This document shows positions 1-9,670 of a stretch of 64,000 nt of DNA, piece after piece (positions within the stretch are counted from its first letter, which is position 1; each line of letters starts with the position of its first letter). This DNA comes from Candidatus Coprousia avicola (lineage in GTDB: Bacteria > Actinomycetota > Coriobacteriia > Coriobacteriales > Coriobacteriaceae): assembly GCA_018715125.1 (NCBI GenBank), contig DVMF01000036.1:1-64000 (forward strand), given 5' to 3'. A model generated the notes under the pieces. It saw only the letters and a list, made by a program, of their open reading frames with translations, did not search any database and was not told where the DNA came from. The position numbers and the translations under genes were made by a program.

Positions 1-756
1 TGTCTCTTTGACGACGAGCGCGCGCTCGTGCGCATCGATATGTCCGAGTATATGGAGAAGTTCTCGGTCCAGCGCCTCATCGGTGCGCCTCCGGGATACG
101 TGGGCTACGAGGAGGGCGGTCAGCTGACCGAGGCGGTGCGCCGCCGCCCCTACTCCGTCATCTTGCTCGATGAGATGGAGAAGGCGCACCCGGATGTCTT
201 CAACGTGCTCTTGCAGGTGCTCGACGACGGGCGCCTGACCGACGGCCAGGGACGGCAGGTGTCGTTCAAGAACACGATTATCATCATGACGTCCAACGTC
301 GCGAGCGATGCCATCGCCGCATACTCCGACAAGGACGCCGAGGCCATGAAGCGTGCGGTCGACGAGGCGATGCGGCAGACGTTCCGCCCCGAGTTCCTGA
401 ACCGTATCGACGACATCGTGGTGTTCCACCCGCTCGGCATGGCCCAGATCGAGAAGATCGTGGACATCCAGCTCGCCGAGGTGCGCGAGCGCCTCGCAAA
501 GGAGCGGATGAGCCTCAACATCACGCCGGGCGCCACGCAGATGCTCGCGGTGGGCGGTCTCGACCCGGTCTATGGCGCGCGTCCCCTGAAGCGCCTCATC
601 CAGACCGAGGTGGTGGACGTTATCGCGCGCGCCATCATCGACGGCCGTGTGCACGAGGGCGACGAGATCACCGTTGACGTGGACGCCGACGGCAGCTTCT
701 ACGTCGTCGACGATGCGACCGGCCCCGCGCCGACCTACGAGGTTCCCGAGGCGTAA
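1..756 (+). CDS. clpB: ATP-dependent chaperone ClpB, C-terminal part (5' truncated by window edge)
   Basis: Frame is open from base 1; [59 protein letters not shown] and [18 protein letters not shown] motifs, ClpB-type C-terminus. Confidence 0.93.
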   Translation, partial: CLFDDERALVRIDMSEYMEKFSVQRLIGAPPGYVGYEEGGQLTEAVRRRPYSVILLDEMEKAHPDVFNVLLQVLDDGRLTDGQGRQVSFKNTIIIMTSNVASDAIAAYSDKDAEAMKRAVDEAMRQTFRPEFLNRIDDIVVFHPLGMAQIEKIVDIQLAEVRERLAKERMSLNITPGATQMLAVGGLDPVYGARPLKRLIQTEVVDVIARAIIDGRVHEGDEITVDVDADGSFYVVDDATGPAPTYEVPEA

Positions 757-802
757 ACCCCTTGCTTCTCGGGGAAACGGCGCTCAGGACGCGTCATTCC
801 CG

Positions 803-845
803 TGCGGCGGCACCGGTGCATACCCGGTGCCGCCGCAGCTGTTTT
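803..845 (+). terminator. Rho-independent terminator-like hairpin after clpB
   Basis: TGCGGCGGCACCGG (803-816) / CCGGTGCCGCCGCA (824-837), 14-bp perfect stem, followed by GCTGTTTT. Confidence 0.75.
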
Positions 846-1193
846 GTAGCGAGCCGGCTTCGTCGAATGGGGTTCATGCATGAGAACTCACGCAAGGTAA
901 GGAAATGAAGACTGCTCTTTGAGTACGGTTATGTTGGTGCTTAGAAAACTGCAGGTAAATACGTCGAGCAAAGAGTGGTCTACTTCGCAAGTCAATATCA
1001 ATTCCTTACATTGACGCGAAGTTATTCTCCAGACCTTCCCTACAAGGCGTCAGGGAGGGCTGTTTGGGTCTCCTGCGCCGCCGTCAATCTGTCCGGGAGC
1101 AGCGCGGTTTCCTGAGGCGCGCAGATGGGCGGCGGATGGGCTACAATGCCGGCTGTACGCCGGCATGCGATTTTGACCAAGGAGTACCCGCAG

Positions 1194-1847
1194 ATGAACG
1201 ACCTCGCAGCCGTTATCTTCGATATGGACGGCACGCTCGTGGACACCGAGCGCGTGAGCCAGACGGCGTGGCGCCGTGCGGCGGCGGATCTGGAGCTCCC
1301 GGTGCCGGAGCGCATCTGGGACGCCTTTGTGGGCTGCAGCATGGGGAACGCCCGCGCCATGATCGACGACGAGTTTGGCGACCCCGCGCTCACCGACCGG
1401 CTCTTTGCCCACCAGCACGAGCTGTTCATGCGCTTTCAGAATGAGGAGCTCGAGCCGTGCCCCGGCGCCCTCGAGGCCCTCGGGGCGCTCGCCGAGGCGG
1501 GCGTCACCCTCGCGCTGGCCACCTCGACGGCCCGCGAGCATGCGCTTCCCACGCTCGACCGCTTTGGTATGACGCCGTATTTCTGCTCGCTGACGTTCGG
1601 CGACGAGATCGAGCATGCCAAGCCCGCGCCCGACATCTACCTCAGGGCGGCGGAGCGCCTGACGCTCGAGCCCGCCGTCTGCGCTGCCGTGGAGGACTCC
1701 GTCAACGGCGCCCGTGCCGCCGTGGCCGCCGGCATGCGCACGTACCTGGTTCCTGAGTGGGCTACCCCCACGCCCGATCTCACCGCGCGGTGCGCTGCGG
1801 TGCTGGGTAGCCTGCATGAACTGCCGGCTTTGATTCTTCCGAGGTGA
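1194..1847 (+). CDS. HAD-family hydrolase (beta-phosphoglucomutase-like phosphatase)
   Basis: N-terminal VIFDMDGTLVDTE motif, KPAPDIYL and VEDSVNGARAA motifs; ATG at 1194. Confidence 0.88.
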   Translation: MNDLAAVIFDMDGTLVDTERVSQTAWRRAAADLELPVPERIWDAFVGCSMGNARAMIDDEFGDPALTDRLFAHQHELFMRFQNEELEPCPGALEALGALAEAGVTLALATSTAREHALPTLDRFGMTPYFCSLTFGDEIEHAKPAPDIYLRAAERLTLEPAVCAAVEDSVNGARAAVAAGMRTYLVPEWATPTPDLTARCAAVLGSLHELPALILPR

Positions 1848-1855
1848 CCTGCCCT

Positions 1856-2323
1856 ATGTCCGCTACGGTGATCGTGCTTATCGTCATGGCGCTATGCCTT
1901 ATGGCATGGGTGATCGGTTGCGCGGCGCACTTCGTTCTCGGCGGACGAAGGCTCCTCAACGCGAGCGGTCAAGTCGCGCATTGCACGTGCGAGTCCTGCG
2001 GGGCGGCGTTCGATGTGCCGGCGGGCGAGCTCGGTCGCTCGTGGCTCTCCAAGCAGGCGAGCGTTACGCGCGCGCGCCGTTCCGGGGCTGCCCTGGTGGA
2101 CGAGCCCTCGTACCGCTCCTTCGCCAAAAGGCTCACGTGCCCGCACTGCCACGAGCGCGCCTGGGTGCAGGTGGCCAATGTCAACGAGATCAACGCGTCG
2201 CTGCGCGGGGCGTATCTCGCCTTGGGCCTCAAGCACATCGCCGCTATGGTTGCGGGCGGCTTCCTCATCGTCGCGGTCGTTCAGCTCGCCATGGGCGCAC
2301 TTCGCGCGCTCGGCCTACAATAG
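1856..2323 (+). CDS. Small membrane protein with zinc-ribbon-like Cys pairs, unknown function
   Basis: Two hydrophobic segments, CTCESCG and CPHCH; GAGGTGA SD before ATG 1856. Confidence 0.6.
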   Translation: MSATVIVLIVMALCLMAWVIGCAAHFVLGGRRLLNASGQVAHCTCESCGAAFDVPAGELGRSWLSKQASVTRARRSGAALVDEPSYRSFAKRLTCPHCHERAWVQVANVNEINASLRGAYLALGLKHIAAMVAGGFLIVAVVQLAMGALRALGLQ

Positions 2324-2359
2324 GGGCGTTGCATCCACCTTTGCGTGCGAGGAGCCCTT

Positions 2360-3163
2360 ATGAGATCGGTCTGCAATTTCTACTCCTATGTGCTGAACCG
2401 CGCCGTAGACATCTCCGTCGTGGTGCCGTCGGTCACCTGCCCGGAGTCGCTGGGCCTGGGCGGCACGACGCCCTCGCATGAGCTTCCGGCGAAGTTTCCC
2501 GTGCTGTACCTGCTGCACGGGTTTGGCAACAACCACGCGCAGTGGTTCGGCTACTCCAACGTCGAGATGTATGCCGAGGAGCGCCGCATCGCCGTGGTGA
2601 CGATGTCTGCCGAGAACAAGGCTTATGCCGATGCCGGCGCCGATGACTTTGCGCGCTTTGTGGACGAGGAGCTCCCGGCGTTTGTGACCAACTACTTCCC
2701 GGTTTCCGCCAAGCCGGAGGAGACCTATATCGCGGGCCTCTCCATGGGAGGCTTCGGTGCGCTGCTGCATGGTATCGCGCATCCGGATCGCTACCGCGCC
2801 ATCGGCTCGTTCTCGGGTGGCATCGGCATCAACCCCGTAACCTTTGTCGAGGACCCGCTCGGCGCCAAGGGCATCGAGGCGGAGCTGCCGCGCCGGTTCG
2901 ATCTTGCGGCGCTGGCAGATGATGCCGCGGCGGCGGGCGCGACGCTCCCGCCCCTCTATATCGCCTGCGGAACCGAGGACTTCCTGTATCAGGCAAACCT
3001 GGCCTTCAAGGATCACTTGGTTGAGCTCGGTGCCGATGTGACGTGGGACGAGGTCGTCGGCTTTGGCCATGAGTGGCGCTTCTGGGACATGCAGGTTGAG
3101 AAGTTCCTCGATTGGATTCCGCGCGACGATGTGTATGCCCAGATGGGCAAGCGCTCGGTATAG
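2360..3163 (+). CDS. Esterase family protein (alpha/beta hydrolase, esterase D / tributyrin esterase-like)
   Basis: YLLHGFGNNHAQW, GLSMGGFGAL nucleophile elbow; SD GAGGAG before ATG. Confidence 0.85.
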   Translation: MRSVCNFYSYVLNRAVDISVVVPSVTCPESLGLGGTTPSHELPAKFPVLYLLHGFGNNHAQWFGYSNVEMYAEERRIAVVTMSAENKAYADAGADDFARFVDEELPAFVTNYFPVSAKPEETYIAGLSMGGFGALLHGIAHPDRYRAIGSFSGGIGINPVTFVEDPLGAKGIEAELPRRFDLAALADDAAAAGATLPPLYIACGTEDFLYQANLAFKDHLVELGADVTWDEVVGFGHEWRFWDMQVEKFLDWIPRDDVYAQMGKRSV

Positions 3164-3173
3164 GGTGGTGACC

Positions 3174-3413
3174 ATGATGGAGCTGAGCGACGCTGCGGCA
3201 TCGCCGACTGCAGGCGAGAGTGCAGAACACCGCCCGGCGGCCTCCTCCCGGCCGCAGGCGCCGGCTCGTCCGACGGCGTCAGCGCGTGCTGCCGGTGCGC
3301 CCCCGTGTGACCCGTACCTTCGTGCGGAGAACGAGGATGACGACGGCTACGATCCCTACTCGGACCGCCGGCCTGAGCCGGAGCCGCTTTTTGAGCGCGA
3401 CCCGTGGGGTTAG
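3174..3413 (+). CDS. Short hypothetical protein, acidic/proline-rich
   Basis: ORF follows the esterase directly; no recognisable domain. Confidence 0.3.
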   Translation: MMELSDAAASPTAGESAEHRPAASSRPQAPARPTASARAAGAPPCDPYLRAENEDDDGYDPYSDRRPEPEPLFERDPWG

Positions 3414-3432
3414 CGCACGACCCGCGAAGATA

Positions 3433-3469
3433 GCGGCCGCGCCACCGGAAAGGACGGTGGCGCGGCCGC
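3433..3469. terminator. Strong hairpin between convergent genes (likely bidirectional terminator)
   Basis: GCGGCCGCGCCACCG (3433-3447) / CGGTGGCGCGGCCGC (3455-3469), 15-bp perfect stem, 7-nt loop. Confidence 0.6.
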
Positions 3470-3564
3470 GTATCGAAAAGGTGTCGCCGCGCGGCGCTCG
3501 GTGCTGCGCGCGGCATCCTCGCGGGGCGACGCACCTTTGGGGGAGGCGCCGCCGCCCGGATCGG

Positions 3565-4551
3565 CTACTCGACGGACAGGTCGGCGCGGGCGAGGGCCTT
3601 CTCATAGTCCCGGGTGCCCTTGAAGACCTCCTGCTTGTAGGGGTTCACGCCGAGCTTCTTGGCGCGGTAGATGATGTAGGCGAGCGCCGCCACGTTGGCG
3701 ACGAGGGCGATTACGGATACCACGAGGTTCACGCTCGGGTCGTTGACCGAGTCGGTGGAGAACACCGAGTAGTCCTGGAACATGGGGAACACCTGGGCGA
3801 ACATGCACCAGAGCGCCAGCGTGTTCGCGCGGTTCTGAATCCAGCCGCCCTTGTTCCAGAAGAAGTTCGCCACGGTGGGGGCGAGCAGGAGCGCAAGTCC
3901 GCAGTACCAGGCGTGCGTGGGCAGGCAGTTGTAGGTGTAGCAGAAGTTCCAGAGGTCGTAGGCGACGATGAAGACCCAGGTCATGTCCGGCCAGAGCATG
4001 TCGTCGCGCTTCTTGGAGGTGTAGATGCCCCACCAGCCGGTCATGCAGAAGATGTTCAGGATGCCGGCGATGCCGTTGAAGACGTTGTGCCAGCCGCCCA
4101 TAAGGGTGACGCCCTCGCTCGACACCCACGTGGTGCCCCAGGCGCGGAAGGCGCTCTCAAAGTCGGAGACGACGGCGATGAGGATATTGATGGCCACGAT
4201 CACAAACGGGTACGCGCGGAACCAGTGGCTCTTGCCAAGCGACCCCCAGCGGTACTTCAAGATCATGAAGCCGATGCAGCCGGCGGTTGCCGCATAGAGC
4301 TTGGCGTAGTGGAACCAGCTGTTCATGTGCACGTACGTGGGATTGGTGAGCGCCCACTCGGCACCGGCGGCGGCGCCGACGTAGATGGCGACGAAGTAGA
4401 CGGTGAGCGCCGCGGGAAGCGCGAGGAAGCAGAGGATGCCGCCGAGTTTTGAACGGCGGGCAAATTCGTTGGCGAGGATGAGGGCGGCGAAGACCATCGC
4501 CCAGCCCAGCCATTGAAACAGGGCGTTTTCCCCATAGACTTGGAACAGCAT
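3565..4551 (-). CDS. Multi-pass membrane protein, resembles DUF5692-type family
   Basis: Long hydrophobic ORF MLFQVYGENALFQWLGWAMVFAALILANEFARRSKLGG...; ATG at 4551. Confidence 0.65.
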   Translation of the reverse strand: MLFQVYGENALFQWLGWAMVFAALILANEFARRSKLGGILCFLALPAALTVYFVAIYVGAAAGAEWALTNPTYVHMNSWFHYAKLYAATAGCIGFMILKYRWGSLGKSHWFRAYPFVIVAINILIAVVSDFESAFRAWGTTWVSSEGVTLMGGWHNVFNGIAGILNIFCMTGWWGIYTSKKRDDMLWPDMTWVFIVAYDLWNFCYTYNCLPTHAWYCGLALLLAPTVANFFWNKGGWIQNRANTLALWCMFAQVFPMFQDYSVFSTDSVNDPSVNLVVSVIALVANVAALAYIIYRAKKLGVNPYKQEVFKGTRDYEKALARADLSVE

Positions 4552-4663
4552 GCAGCCTCCTTCGAACATGCCCGGTGCGGGCGCGGTTGCGGGCGAGCGT
4601 CGCGCGGGGCATACCATTCCCCGTGGCAGCCCGGCAGCTCGCCGATTTCAGTCTTGACCGGAG

Positions 4664-4701
4664 TTGACGATATGTCAATCTATAATTTGACGAAACGTCA
4701 A
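4664..4701 (+). promoter_or_regulatory. Two inverted-repeat operator candidates flanking a -10 box (TATAAT 4681-4686) upstream of hypB
   Basis: TTGAC-GATAT-GTCAA (4664-4678) and TTGACG-AAA-CGTCAA (4687-4701). Confidence 0.6.
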
Positions 4702-4726
4702 CACTTTCCGACGAACGGTGGTGACC

Positions 4727-5413
4727 ATGGGCGCTTTTCGCACCATTGAGGTTAAACAGAGCGTATTTGCCGACAACGACCGCAGGGCCGATGCGTTGCG
4801 TGCCCGCCTCAAACGAGAGGGCACGTTTCTGCTGAACCTTATGTCGAGCCCGGGGTCGGGAAAGACGACGACGCTGATGCGGACCATCGAGGCGCTTTCG
4901 GGCGAGCTCTCGATGGCGGTGATGGAGGCGGATATCGACTCGGACGTCGATGCGCGCACCATCGCCGACGCCGGGGTGCAGAGCATCCAGCTCCACACCG
5001 GCGGCATGTGCCACCTGGATGCGTATATGACCGAGCAGGGGCTTGACGCGCTTGCCGCCGAGGCGCCCGCGCAGCCGGACCTGATCGTTTTGGAGAACGT
5101 GGGCAACCTCGTGTGCCCGGCGGAGTTCGATACGGGCGCCGTCGCCAACGCGATGATCCTCTCGGTACCGGAAGGCGATGACAAGCCGCTCAAGTATCCG
5201 CTCATGTTCTCGGTCTCAGACGTGGTGCTCATCAACAAGGTCGATGCCCTGCCCATCTTCGACACGTTCAGCATGGACCGCGTGCGCGCAAACATCGCGG
5301 CGCGGAACCCCGAGGCCGAGGTCATCCCCATCTGCGCAAAGACAGGCGAGGGCATCGACCGGTGGGCGGCCTGGCTCCGCGGGCGCGTGGAGACCTGGAA
5401 GCGCGATGCGTGA
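4727..5413 (+). CDS. hypB: Hydrogenase nickel incorporation GTPase HypB
   Basis: LNLMSSPGSGKTTTLMRTIEAL P-loop, HTGGMCHLDA, ENVGNLVCPAEFDTG, NKVDALP: HypB signature motifs. Confidence 0.92.
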   Translation: MGAFRTIEVKQSVFADNDRRADALRARLKREGTFLLNLMSSPGSGKTTTLMRTIEALSGELSMAVMEADIDSDVDARTIADAGVQSIQLHTGGMCHLDAYMTEQGLDALAAEAPAQPDLIVLENVGNLVCPAEFDTGAVANAMILSVPEGDDKPLKYPLMFSVSDVVLINKVDALPIFDTFSMDRVRANIAARNPEAEVIPICAKTGEGIDRWAAWLRGRVETWKRDA

Positions 5414-5526
5414 GCGCGCACCGGTGTTCGGCCACACGGGGCGTGCCGACTCGCGGGCCCGTCGGTCGCGCTGAGGTCGATAGCGGCCTCTCTTTTCATC
5501 CGTCCCCGTTCGCGAAAGGAACGAGC

Positions 5527-8319
5527 ATGATTCTGAACGGCCCCGGCATCTCCTTTACCGAGCCCGACATCGGCGCGGAGTTTGTGCCGCCCCTGCCCGA
5601 GCATCCGCGCGAGAAGATCGTCGCGCTCTGCCGTCACCTCACCAACCGCACGCTCGGCAAGGGCACCCTTTTGCCCTACGAGTACTGGGCGTTCGAGGGC
5701 GTCACGACCGACGAGATGGCGGACGTGCTCTTGAAGCTCAAGGTCCGCCGTCCCTACACCTTCGAGGAGGTACGGCGGGCGACGGGGCTTGCGGCGGATG
5801 TGCTCCAGCCGCTTCTCGACGAGATGAGCGAGATCGGCCTTCTGGAGTACAACTGGGAGAACCCCACGCGCACCAAGCAGTGGGTGAGCCCCATCTTGGT
5901 GCCCGGCTCCGCCGAGTTTCTCAACATGCGCTGGGAGCAGATGATGGAGCATCCCGCGACCGCGAAGTTCTTCGAGCAAGCGTCGAAGGGCCCGCTCTCG
6001 CGCATCACCCCCATGGTGCCGCCGGGCGGTGCGGGCATCGGCATGCACGTCATCCCCGTCGAGCAGGCCATCGAGACCGAGAACCGGAGCGTCTCGATCG
6101 AGCATATCAGCCACTGGCTCGACAAATACGACGGCAAGTACGCGGCAAGCCCGTGCAGCTGCCGCATGAGCCGCACGGTGCTGGGCGAGGCGTGCGGTGA
6201 CGACCCGGCAGACTGGTGCATCGCGGTGGGCGATATGGCCGACTACGTGGTGGAGACCGGCAAGGGCGGGCGCTACATCACGCGCGACGAGGTGATGGAG
6301 ATCCTCAAGAAGGCCGAGGACAACGGCTTTGTGCACCAGATCACCAACATCGATGGCGAGAACAAGATCTTCGCCATCTGCAACTGCAACGTGAACGTAT
6401 GCTATGCGCTGCGCACCTCGCAGCTCTTCAACACGCCTAACCTCTCGCGTTCCGCCTACGTGGCGCGCACCGAGGCTGAATCCTGCGTCGCGTGCGGCCG
6501 CTGCGTGGAGGTGTGCCCGGCGGGCGCGGTCAAGCTGGGGCAGAAGCTCTGCGAGAAGGCGACGGGCAAGGTGCCCGCCTACCCCAAGCAGGAGCTGCCG
6601 GATGCCGTCAAGTGGGGGCCGGAGAAGTGGTCGCCCGATTACCGCAACAAGAACCGCATCGAGACCTACGACACGGGCACGGCGCCCTGCAAGACGGCGT
6701 GCCCGGCGCACATCGCCGTGCAGGGATACCTGAAGCTCGCGGCGCAGGGCCGCTACACCGAGGCGCTCGCCCTCATCAAGCGCGAGAACCCGCTGCCGGC
6801 CATCTGCGGGCGCATCTGCAACCGCCGTTGCGAAGACGCCTGCACGCGCGGCCGCGTGGACGAGGCCGTGGCGATCGACGAGGTCAAGAAGTTCTTGGCA
6901 GAGCGCGACCTCGATGCGGAGACGCGCTATATCCCGCCCAAGGTCGTGCCGCGCGTGGCGGGCGCGTTTGACGAGAAGATCGCCATCATCGGTGCGGGTC
7001 CCGCCGGCCTCTCGTGCGCGTTCTTCCTGGCGGAGCGCGGCTACCGCCCCGTGGTGTTTGAGAAAAGCGCGCGCCCGGGCGGCATGCTCACCTACGGTAT
7101 CCCGAGCTACAAGCTTGAGAAGAACATCGTCGAGGCCGAGGTCGCCGTCATAGAGGCGTTAGGGGTCGACATCCGCTACGGCGTGGAGGTAGGGCGCGAC
7201 GTGACGCTTGCCGATCTGCGCGTGCAGGGCTTCCAAGCGTTCTATGTGGCCATCGGCTGCCAGGCCGGGCGCCTGCCGGGCATCCCCGGTGAGCGTGCGG
7301 CGGGCGCCACCACGGCCGTCGACTTCTTGCGCGGGGTTGCCGAGGCCCAGCTGGACGGCGGCGCGGCGCCGGCGCTCGACGGCCGCACCATCGTGGTGGG
7401 CGGCGGCAACGTTGCCATCGATGCGGCCCGCACCGCGGCGCGCTTGGGCTCGCCGCACGTGGAGATGTTCTGCCTCGAGCAGGAGGCGGAGATGCCGGCG
7501 AGCGCCGAGGAGGTGCGCGAGGCCACGGAGGACGGCGTCGCCATCAGCCACGGCTGGGGCCCCGTCGAGGTCCGCGCCGATGAGGACGGGCGCGTCCGCG
7601 AGGTCGTGTTCCGCCGCTGCGTGCGCGTCTTCGATGACGAGGGGCGCTTCGCTCCCGTATACGATGACGCCGAGCTCCGCACGGTGGCGGCGGACCGGGT
7701 CATCTTCTCGATCGGGCAGAGCATCGCGTGGGGGAGCTTGCTCGAGGGCACGCGGGTCGTGCGGGGACGGGGCGGCGCCGCCGAGGCCGACGCGAAGACC
7801 TACCAGACGGCCGAGCCCGATATCTTTGTGGGCGGCGACGTCTATACGGGCCCCAAGTTTGCCATCGACGCCATCGCGGCGGGCCATGAGGCCGCGGTCT
7901 CGCTCCATCGGTACGTGCAGGGCGCGACGCTCACCATCGGGCGCAACCCGCGCGTCTACCGCGAGCTCAACAAGGACGCGGCGGACCTCTCAAGCTATGA
8001 CACCGCGAGCCGCGAGCAGCCGGCCACCGAAGCGCATCTCGGGCGCGACACGGCGCCCTTCCGGGCCTATACCGGTACCTTTACGGAGGAGCAGGTCAAA
8101 GCCGAGACCGCGCGCTGCCTGGGGTGCGGCGCGAGCGTTGTGGACGAGAACAAGTGCATCGGCTGCGGCCTTTGCACCACCAAGTGCGCCTTCGACGCGA
8201 TTCACCTGCACCGCGAGCACCCCGAGGCGAGCACGATGATCAAGTACGAGGACAAGCTACCCGCTATCGGCAAGTACGCGCTCAAGCGGGCCATCAAGAT
8301 CAAATTCGGCAAGAAGTAG
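5527..8319 (+). CDS. FAD-dependent oxidoreductase with N-terminal winged-helix-like region, several 4Fe-4S motifs and a GltD-like NAD(P)/FAD module
   Basis: CVACGRCVEVCPAG, CKTACPAHIAVQGYLKL, CGRICNRRCEDAC, AIIGAGPAGLSCAFFLAERG, VVGGGNVAIDAARTA, CIGCGLCTTKCAFDAI; ATG 5527 after GAAAGGAACGAGC. Confidence 0.85.
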   Translation: MILNGPGISFTEPDIGAEFVPPLPEHPREKIVALCRHLTNRTLGKGTLLPYEYWAFEGVTTDEMADVLLKLKVRRPYTFEEVRRATGLAADVLQPLLDEMSEIGLLEYNWENPTRTKQWVSPILVPGSAEFLNMRWEQMMEHPATAKFFEQASKGPLSRITPMVPPGGAGIGMHVIPVEQAIETENRSVSIEHISHWLDKYDGKYAASPCSCRMSRTVLGEACGDDPADWCIAVGDMADYVVETGKGGRYITRDEVMEILKKAEDNGFVHQITNIDGENKIFAICNCNVNVCYALRTSQLFNTPNLSRSAYVARTEAESCVACGRCVEVCPAGAVKLGQKLCEKATGKVPAYPKQELPDAVKWGPEKWSPDYRNKNRIETYDTGTAPCKTACPAHIAVQGYLKLAAQGRYTEALALIKRENPLPAICGRICNRRCEDACTRGRVDEAVAIDEVKKFLAERDLDAETRYIPPKVVPRVAGAFDEKIAIIGAGPAGLSCAFFLAERGYRPVVFEKSARPGGMLTYGIPSYKLEKNIVEAEVAVIEALGVDIRYGVEVGRDVTLADLRVQGFQAFYVAIGCQAGRLPGIPGERAAGATTAVDFLRGVAEAQLDGGAAPALDGRTIVVGGGNVAIDAARTAARLGSPHVEMFCLEQEAEMPASAEEVREATEDGVAISHGWGPVEVRADEDGRVREVVFRRCVRVFDDEGRFAPVYDDAELRTVAADRVIFSIGQSIAWGSLLEGTRVVRGRGGAAEADAKTYQTAEPDIFVGGDVYTGPKFAIDAIAAGHEAAVSLHRYVQGATLTIGRNPRVYRELNKDAADLSSYDTASREQPATEAHLGRDTAPFRAYTGTFTEEQVKAETARCLGCGASVVDENKCIGCGLCTTKCAFDAIHLHREHPEASTMIKYEDKLPAIGKYALKRAIKIKFGKK

Positions 8320-8396
8320 GTTCCCGCGGCGCGGGATGCAGATTTGGTATACCGCGCCGTCCCCGAGCGGGGCGGCGCGCATGGCGAGGGGGCGGC

Positions 8397-8816
8397 GTGC
8401 ACGAGCTCGGCATCGTCTTTCATATCATCAAAAGCGTGGAGGACATCGCGGCCGAGGCCCGCATCGGGCGGGTCTCGGCGGTGACGCTCGAGCTCGGCGA
8501 GGTGTCGGGCATCATCCCGCATTACCTCGAGGATTGCTGGCGCTGGGCGTGCGAGAGACACGAGGTGATGCGCGGCTGCGAGCTGGTGATCGAGGAGATT
8601 CCCGCCCGCACGTACTGCGAGGCGTGCGGCTCGACGTATGAGACGGTGGCCCATGGGCGCACCTGCCCGGTGTGCGGCAGCGGGAGGACCTATCTCGTGC
8701 AGGGCGACGAGGCCGTCATCAAAGAGATCGCCACGCCCGACGAGGGTCCGGGCGACGGCGAGCGGCCCCGCACGGACCTCAGCGCTCCGGGCGGCGCTCC
8801 GGGTACTTCTGCGTAA
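8397..8816 (+). CDS. hypA: Hydrogenase maturation nickel metallochaperone HypA
   Basis: MHELGIVFHIIKSVED N-terminus (GTG start 8397) and CEACG...CPVCGSGRTYLVQGDE zinc site. Confidence 0.9.
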   Translation: MHELGIVFHIIKSVEDIAAEARIGRVSAVTLELGEVSGIIPHYLEDCWRWACERHEVMRGCELVIEEIPARTYCEACGSTYETVAHGRTCPVCGSGRTYLVQGDEAVIKEIATPDEGPGDGERPRTDLSAPGGAPGTSA

Positions 8817-9408
8817 AGCCCTCGATGTGCAGCGTGCTCGCGATGATGTCCTTGATGACGGTTACCTCGACGTCGGGATGTGTGCGGATAAAGAGGATGA
8901 GGCCGCTGATGAGGACGTAGAACGTCTCGTAGATGTGATCGATGAGCACGTCGTGGTAGCGCGAGAAGTCGACGACGGTGGTCTCGCAGATAAAGCGCGC
9001 GCAGCGCTCGGCCACGCGGTCGACAAACGCGGTGTAGAGCACGGCGTCGCCGTCGGCAGCGATGGAGCGCGAGAGGTCGGGCGTCTCCACCACGAGGGTC
9101 TTGAGCAGGGCGGATATGCCATCGAGCGCGCCCTCGATATCGCCCGGTATGCGCTCGCGGTCCCACGCGCGCAGCCGGTCGATAAAGGCGTCGATGGTGA
9201 GCTCGAGGGCCGCATCGAAGGCGGCCTCCTTGCTGGGGAAGTAATGGTAGAACAGCGAGCGCGTGCAGCCGACGCGCGCGGTCACGCTCGAGACGGAGAG
9301 ACGGGCGAGCCCCTGCTCGGCGCAGACGTCGATCACGGCGCGCAGGATCTCGTCGCGGCGCTCATCGCGGGAATGCCGGGTGCGGCTATGCTCATGCGTA
9401 TCGGCCAT
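8779..9408 (-). CDS. TetR/AcrR family transcriptional regulator
   Basis: N-terminal HTH RDEILRAVIDVCAEQGLARLSVSSVTARVGCTRSLFYHYFPSKEAAF; 3' end overlaps hypA 3' end convergently. Confidence 0.85.
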   Translation of the reverse strand: MADTHEHSRTRHSRDERRDEILRAVIDVCAEQGLARLSVSSVTARVGCTRSLFYHYFPSKEAAFDAALELTIDAFIDRLRAWDRERIPGDIEGALDGISALLKTLVVETPDLSRSIAADGDAVLYTAFVDRVAERCARFICETTVVDFSRYHDVLIDHIYETFYVLISGLILFIRTHPDVEVTVIKDIIASTLHIEGFTQKYPERRPER

Positions 9409-9476
9409 GGTGACCTCCCCATCGGGGCGCGTGCCCCCAGCTTGAGGGCGGACTACCCTTTTAGTTTGCCGTGATG

Positions 9477-9491
9477 TTTACGTCGCGTCAA
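9477..9491. promoter_or_regulatory. Palindromic operator candidate upstream of the TetR gene
   Basis: TTTACG-TCG-CGTCAA, matches TTGACG-AAA-CGTCAA at 4687-4701 apart from one arm base and the spacer. Confidence 0.5.
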
Positions 9492-9670
9492 TATGCGCCG
9501 CAACGGTTGGGGACGCCCCGGGGGCGCGGCGCGGAGGGTCTGGGCCATCCGCCTGTGAGACCGACCGTCTGCCCGAGTCGCAGCGGCCGGGCGCGTGTGT
9601 CGCGCGTATGATGGAGGAAGCCGAGTGGCCGCCCTTTTGGGCGGTCGAGCGCCGGGATGAGGGGGCCGTT

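Noticed and set aside
4752-6711. 678-aa minus-strand ORF (4675-6711)
   Set aside because: Antisense shadow of hypB and the flavoprotein
8638-9474. 278-aa plus-strand ORF over the TetR gene
   Set aside because: Antisense shadow; the TetR frame has a convincing HTH
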